64,000 bases of DNA, from assembly GCF_042655305.1 (NCBI RefSeq), contig NZ_JBHSLR010000009.1, one strand, 5' to 3'. Below the pieces are notes generated by a model. That model did no database searches. It worked only from the letters and a program-made list of their open reading frames with translations, and was not told the origin of the DNA. The position numbers and the translations under genes are program-made. Source of the DNA: Arcanobacterium_A bovis (lineage in GTDB: Bacteria > Actinomycetota > Actinomycetes > Actinomycetales > Actinomycetaceae). Below, piece after piece: positions 60,556-64,000 of this stretch (the stretch's first letter is position 1; every line of letters starts with the position of its first letter).

Positions 60556-62808
60556 TTGAACTCTCATGTTAAACGAAGGGGACGCACCTTTGCAGTCTTT
60601 GCACTGTGCGTTGCTCTACTAGGCGGTTACGGGGCAACCCACGTGCCTGCTGCTCATGCTGCTGTGTCTACTACTGATCCGAAAGGATTAGGCCGTATCG
60701 GCTACGAGATCGGATCCGGTTCCCAGCTTATCTGGCTTGGTACCCAAGTACCAGGCACACAAACAGGTGGACTTGTCGCTTACTGTATCCAAGGCGGTAA
60801 ACCGGCTCCGGCATCGGCAGATCAGGTTATCAGTGTGGCGACGTTGGATACTTCGACGCCACGAGTGACCGGTTTGGAACTCACCACACCACAGATGGCT
60901 TACTTGCTCGATAAATATAAGGATTCGAAAGATCCCGCCGTACAGTCCGCACTTTCTTTGCTAGTACATGCGAACTTTGAAGAAGACTCTACTGGTTCTA
61001 CTGTGTATTCTGATCCGTCTGCGCAAAATGTGGTCAGCGATATTCTTTCGATTGTGCGTGCTAATGCTCCGCAAATCGAGACTCAGGCGCAAGCCTATGT
61101 GGCAGAAGCTAAGGCCAGTGCGGCAGTAGGCTACCAGCCAGGTGGAGTCACCGGCGAAGCGCAACGGAGAGGTGACCTACACGGGATTGGCGTAACAAAC
61201 CAAGCCGGAAACTACATTGCAGGAGTGCCAATCACAGTTACCTTGTCAGATAACGCTGTATTTGAGGCGACAGGTTCAAAAACGTGGACTGGTCAAAGTC
61301 AGTCTTCCCCACTCACTTTAGGATGGAAGGCAACCGGAAATGGAGTAGTTACTGCTGATTATCGTTATAAGGCTGCCCGTAAGACATTGACGAAGCTGGT
61401 AAATGGTCAGGTGCAAGATACTCTGACCTATGGAAACAGGAGCCAAGGTGACCCTGAAGAAATCACGATAGCAGGTCCTTCCTGGACTGTGACCTATGAC
61501 TTCCAGCCGATGGGCACGTCCCAGCTTGCGAAGATCAGTGACACTGGCTCGTTCACTGACACGTTCGATGCGGTTTCTGACCCTTCCTATGGCGGGGGCA
61601 AATGGCTCAACTTGGACGGAAGCCAGACTCCGGTGCCAGTAACCTACACGGCTACTGCCTATTATGTTGGTGATATGCCGCCAGCGCAGACAGCAACGGT
61701 GCCTGCGGGTGCTACCAAGATTGGTTCCGTGGATGTGGTCGCGAAGGGTCCAGGGAAACTGACCGCCGATTTCAAAGCAGATAAGCCTGGTTTCGCAACC
61801 GTCGTATGGAGCGTGAAGAAATCAGCTCAGCCAGCTGATGTGCAACAGTATATTCACGCTGATTGGGCAGACGCTTACGGTATTCATGCTGAGACCACCT
61901 CATACCGTCGCTCGGTTGAAGTTGACTCAACAATGACGATTCGCGAAACCAAGTCGGGCACGTATCTGGTTGATGATCTGTTTGTTACAGGATTTCCGGC
62001 TGATCACCCGGATTTCGCGGGGGATGGTTATTTCGCAGCCGATACAAAGGTATTGAAGCAAACGCTGTTGTTTTTCCCTGAAGGTCAGCCCGTTACCGAA
62101 GCCAATAAATCCAACGGCGAGGTGATTGCTAGCGTGGATGTTCCTGCCAAGAACGGCTTCTATGCCAGTATTGGCGCAACCGATTTCAAGGTTAAACAAG
62201 ACGCTGCGGGTAACATTCCTGGCACCTACGTGTTCGTTACCTCTTTTGCTGGTGATGACCGAGTTAAGCCGTTCACGTCCAGTGTTGAGGATAAGCATGA
62301 GCAGTTCGCGGTAACGCGAACTATGCCGAAGCTGCAGACCACCGCAACCGACACAGTGGATGGTGATAAGCAGATCAAGGCTGAGCCTAACCAGTCGATT
62401 ACTGACAAGGTGTGTGATGTGAACAAGANNNNNNNNNNGACGTTGCATCTTCAAGACGGTACCCCGTTGCTTGATGAGAACGGTAAGCCTGTGACGGTCA
62501 CGAGCAAGTTCACGCCGAAGACAGCTGATGAGTGCGCAAACGTCACTATCACGTTCGACGCCACCAACCTGGTTGGTAAGAAAGTTGTTGTGTTCGAGGA
62601 TGTGTTACGTGATGGCCAGACTATTGGTACGCATCATGACCTCAACGACTCGGCTCAGACCGTGACCGTTGTTGATACCCCGAAGCCAGCAGCCCACGCA
62701 GCGTTGGCGATCACCGGCTCATCGATGCCTCTAATCGGAGCCGCTTCTGGTTCACTCCTAGCCCTAGGTCTTGGGCTACTCAAGCTACGCCGCAAACAGC
62801 TGGCGTAA
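60556..62808 (+). CDS. VaFE-repeat surface protein with LAxTG sortase signal, broken by an assembly gap
   Basis: About 750 residues. The TTG at 60556 has GGAG 7 bases upstream; an ATG at 60487 is the alternative. A signal peptide (ending HAAV) precedes a large extracellular region. The last 125 residues are a VaFE isopeptide domain (TATDTVDGDKQIKAE ... VVVFEDVLRDGQTIGTHHDL). The end LAITGSS, a hydrophobic helix and basic tail form a class E sortase (LAxTG) anchor. The 10-N run lies inside the VaFE domain, so residues are missing there. It may be an adhesin for mating-pair contact. Confidence 0.85.
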   Translation: MNSHVKRRGRTFAVFALCVALLGGYGATHVPAAHAAVSTTDPKGLGRIGYEIGSGSQLIWLGTQVPGTQTGGLVAYCIQGGKPAPASADQVISVATLDTSTPRVTGLELTTPQMAYLLDKYKDSKDPAVQSALSLLVHANFEEDSTGSTVYSDPSAQNVVSDILSIVRANAPQIETQAQAYVAEAKASAAVGYQPGGVTGEAQRRGDLHGIGVTNQAGNYIAGVPITVTLSDNAVFEATGSKTWTGQSQSSPLTLGWKATGNGVVTADYRYKAARKTLTKLVNGQVQDTLTYGNRSQGDPEEITIAGPSWTVTYDFQPMGTSQLAKISDTGSFTDTFDAVSDPSYGGGKWLNLDGSQTPVPVTYTATAYYVGDMPPAQTATVPAGATKIGSVDVVAKGPGKLTADFKADKPGFATVVWSVKKSAQPADVQQYIHADWADAYGIHAETTSYRRSVEVDSTMTIRETKSGTYLVDDLFVTGFPADHPDFAGDGYFAADTKVLKQTLLFFPEGQPVTEANKSNGEVIASVDVPAKNGFYASIGATDFKVKQDAAGNIPGTYVFVTSFAGDDRVKPFTSSVEDKHEQFAVTRTMPKLQTTATDTVDGDKQIKAEPNQSITDKVCDVNKXXXXTLHLQDGTPLLDENGKPVTVTSKFTPKTADECANVTITFDATNLVGKKVVVFEDVLRDGQTIGTHHDLNDSAQTVTVVDTPKPAAHAALAITGSSMPLIGAASGSLLALGLGLLKLRRKQLA
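62429..62438. other. Assembly gap (10 N) inside the VaFE domain
   Basis: Ten N bases interrupt the domain between DKVCDVNK and TLHLQDGTP. The frame stays open on both sides, but an intact VaFE domain would have about 10 residues here, so the N count need not match the true gap. Tandem VaFE repeats often collapse in assembly, so more than one domain may be missing. Confidence 0.95.
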
Positions 62809-62814
62809 AGGTGA

Positions 62815-62925
62815 GCACCGACCAAAAACAATAAATCGGGAAATTTGATTGTTTAAGGCCGGTGCCCGCTGACGGGGGACACAGATAAAGTGTCCAATCT
62901 CGAACTGTGTTCCCCGTCTTTCTCT
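62815..62925 (+). terminator. Two hairpins after the VaFE protein gene; the second a likely terminator
   Basis: Hairpin 1: GCACCG (62815-62820) with CGGTGC (62860-62865), enclosing AAACAAT/ATTGTTT (62826-62832 with 62848-62854). Hairpin 2: GACGGGGGACACAG (62871-62884) with CTGTGTTCCCCGTC (62905-62918), one G-U pair, followed by TTTCTCTCC. The second is a good intrinsic terminator; the first adds a stable arm directly after the stop. Confidence 0.8.
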
Positions 62926-62990
62926 CCTCCTCCATATTGATTTTTTAGCCAGTCACAGGCTGGCCTTACCAACACGAAAGAAGAATCGCC

Positions 62991-63575
62991 ATGAAGACAA
63001 GGTTCATGACAGGAACTATTTTAACCACAGCTGTAACAGTTGCTGTGTTATCTCCTGCTTATGCGTTTGCGGATACGCCAGCGGTGCCGGATATGCCAGC
63101 CAAGCCAGCTGTGCCAGCACCGCTGGCAGTATCAGCAATTAGCCCATCGGCTGATGAGCCGTTGCCGCCTTCACCTATTGATCCAGCCCCGGTTGATCCG
63201 GTACCTGATCCACCCGCTCCTATTGATCCAGCGCCAGTGGATCCGACTCCTGAGCCTCCCGCACCGGTACCGGTGACTCCTGCTGATCCTGTAACGCCTC
63301 CTTCGCCTATTCCTGCCCCGCAGCCAACGCCAGCACCGTCTGCACAACCTGCAGCAAGTTCGACTACCGCGTCGTCACCTACCACGAAAGTGGTGAAGCC
63401 ACGGGTGGCTGTGAAGAATCGAACCACAACGGCACGAAAAGCTGTTTCTGGTGCTCGTCTTGCTGAAACAGGTTTCAGCAAGGGGCAGCTTGCCACGGTC
63501 TGCGGCATCCTGCTTGGCACCGGCGTCGGCATGGTGATCGGACTACGCCGTTTCGGTTTCGTCGTGAAGGGCTGA
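62991..63575 (+). CDS. Proline-rich LAxTG-anchored surface protein
   Basis: 194 residues. A signal peptide (about 1-27, ending YAFADTP) precedes a Pro-rich region (about 30-120) with repeated IDPAPVDP-type units, then a Ser/Thr/Lys-rich stretch. The C-terminus has LAETGFSKGQ, a helix of about 20 residues and a basic tail, a class E sortase signal. It is the second LAxTG protein in a row, so a sortase is expected downstream. The repeats suggest a flexible, wall-spanning stalk. Confidence 0.85.
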   Translation: MKTRFMTGTILTTAVTVAVLSPAYAFADTPAVPDMPAKPAVPAPLAVSAISPSADEPLPPSPIDPAPVDPVPDPPAPIDPAPVDPTPEPPAPVPVTPADPVTPPSPIPAPQPTPAPSAQPAASSTTASSPTTKVVKPRVAVKNRTTTARKAVSGARLAETGFSKGQLATVCGILLGTGVGMVIGLRRFGFVVKG

Positions 63576-63581
63576 TGAATA

Positions 63582-63785
63582 ATGAACGTTTTGACTCAAG
63601 CTCTTGACCTGATTGCCAAATTCGTTATTCTTGGCGGTGCTCTTTACGGTCTTTTCGGTGTGATTACTCTTGCTGGCGGATTGAAAGATCATAACGGACA
63701 GCAACAATCCACTGGTTTATGGCAACTGGCTGGTGGGGCAATGATCATTGCAGCGGCGGCACTGTTTAAGACGATCGCTATATAG
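63582..63785 (+). CDS. Maff2-like small membrane protein (conjugation)
   Basis: 67 residues with two membrane helices: LDLIAKFVILGGALYGLFGVITLAGG and LWQLAGGAMIIAAAALFK, with a short polar turn of Asn, Gly and Gln between. This matches the Maff2/TrbC-like pilin-type proteins found just before PrgI and VirB4 in Gram-positive ICEs. It begins 6 bases after the LAxTG gene and is followed by the PrgI-like gene 8 bases later. Confidence 0.82.
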   Translation: MNVLTQALDLIAKFVILGGALYGLFGVITLAGGLKDHNGQQQSTGLWQLAGGAMIIAAAALFKTIAI

Positions 63786-63793
63786 GTGCTCTC

Positions 63794-64000
63794 ATGGCTT
63801 TGGAAGTCAAGGTTTTCAAAGAAATCAAAGAATACCGAGCAAAAGTACTTTTTGGTATGTCGTGGCGACAATTTTTCACCACTATTGTGACGATCCCACT
63901 CATTGCAGGTGCCTATTTCCTGGCATTTGTTACTGCTGGTGAAAATACCGGCATTTTAGCGGTGATGCTTGTTTCCATTCCTGGTTTTGCTTTTGGTTGG
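63794..64000 (+). CDS. PrgI-like conjugation membrane protein, N-terminal part
   Basis: The first 69 residues, cut by the window edge. MALEVKVFKEIKEYRAKVLFG followed by a basic MSWRQFF and two membrane helices with a short loop fits the PrgI family, whose partners are the VirB4 ATPase and VirB6-like channel. Conjugation genes are expected to continue beyond the window. Confidence 0.8.
   Translation, partial: MALEVKVFKEIKEYRAKVLFGMSWRQFFTTIVTIPLIAGAYFLAFVTAGENTGILAVMLVSIPGFAFGW

Larger units (their letters stand above)
57116..64000. mobile_element. Left part of a putative integrative conjugative element at tRNA-Thr
   Basis: From the tRNA-Thr end to the window edge the genes change from housekeeping to mobile type: XRE regulator, excisionase-like HTH, winged-helix replication-like protein, LAxTG surface proteins, Maff2-like and PrgI-like proteins. 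The last two usually precede VirB4 in ICEs of Gram-positive bacteria. No integrase, relaxase or right attachment site is within the window, so the boundary is inferred from the tRNA context. Whether the element is intact or mobile cannot be decided here. Confidence 0.7.

Overview
The window is chromosomal DNA of an actinobacterium with unusually moderate GC content. The evidence is a WhiB regulator, a PASTA-containing class A penicillin-binding protein, a DUF5926 protein, a lysine-tailed topoisomerase I, the Ssd/Tad pilus locus with its DUF1998 helicase, and class-E-sortase (LAxTG) surface proteins. The gene content suggests the Actinomycetaceae (Arcanobacterium/Trueperella-like); this is an inference, not a database identification. 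A run of 10 N at 62429-62438 shows the sequence is a scaffold.

Layout. 1-12.5 kb: the end of a quinone-oxidoreductase-like gene, two paralogous polytopic membrane proteins with an alkaline-phosphatase-like extracytoplasmic domain (147-2741 and 7505-9841), a HAD hydrolase overlapping serS, a diacylglycerol-kinase-family enzyme, pheA, a family 2 glycosyltransferase, DUF5926 and upp. 12.5-19 kb: tadA, tRNA-Ser(CGA), an AT-richer CPBP protease gene, then a gluconate module: a gluconokinase/6-phosphogluconate dehydrogenase fusion, a GntP permease and a divergent GntR/FCD regulator with a candidate operator. 19-28.4 kb: a molybdenum cofactor block on both strands (moaD, a cysteine-poor moeB, a fused modB-modC, modA, mog, moeA, moaC, moaE, moaA) and a SufR-like regulator with a cysteine cluster. 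No molybdoenzyme and no mobA lie in the window.

28.5-37.3 kb: a CtpE-type P-type ATPase, a candidate structured RNA between convergent genes, a GlsB-like membrane protein, etfBA, tRNA-Pro(CGG), a metallophosphoesterase and a bifunctional PBP. From the PBP to about 55 kb the order matches, from general knowledge, the M. tuberculosis region Rv3644c-Rv3683: ponA2, whiB4, the DUF4177 gene, ridA, crp, nth, an EphE-like hydrolase, a membrane protein, ssd, cpaF/tadB/tadC/flp/tadE genes, the DEAH helicase, topA and holB. A 52-codon DUF4177 gene (38038-38196) is part of this block. tmk lies between topA and holB, and a secreted TAP-like peptidase and tRNA-Thr(CGT) end the block.

57.1-64 kb is the left part of what looks like an integrative conjugative element inserted at tRNA-Thr. 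It holds an XRE regulator whose 3' end reads antisense into the tRNA, an excisionase-like protein, a 250-bp intergenic region with four consecutive inverted repeats, a winged-helix replication-like protein, a coiled-coil membrane protein, two LAxTG-anchored surface proteins (one with a VaFE isopeptide domain broken by the assembly gap), a Maff2-like protein and the start of a PrgI-like protein. The last two are typical leaders of a VirB4-type conjugation operon beyond the window. The integrase, relaxase, VirB4 and right end are not visible.
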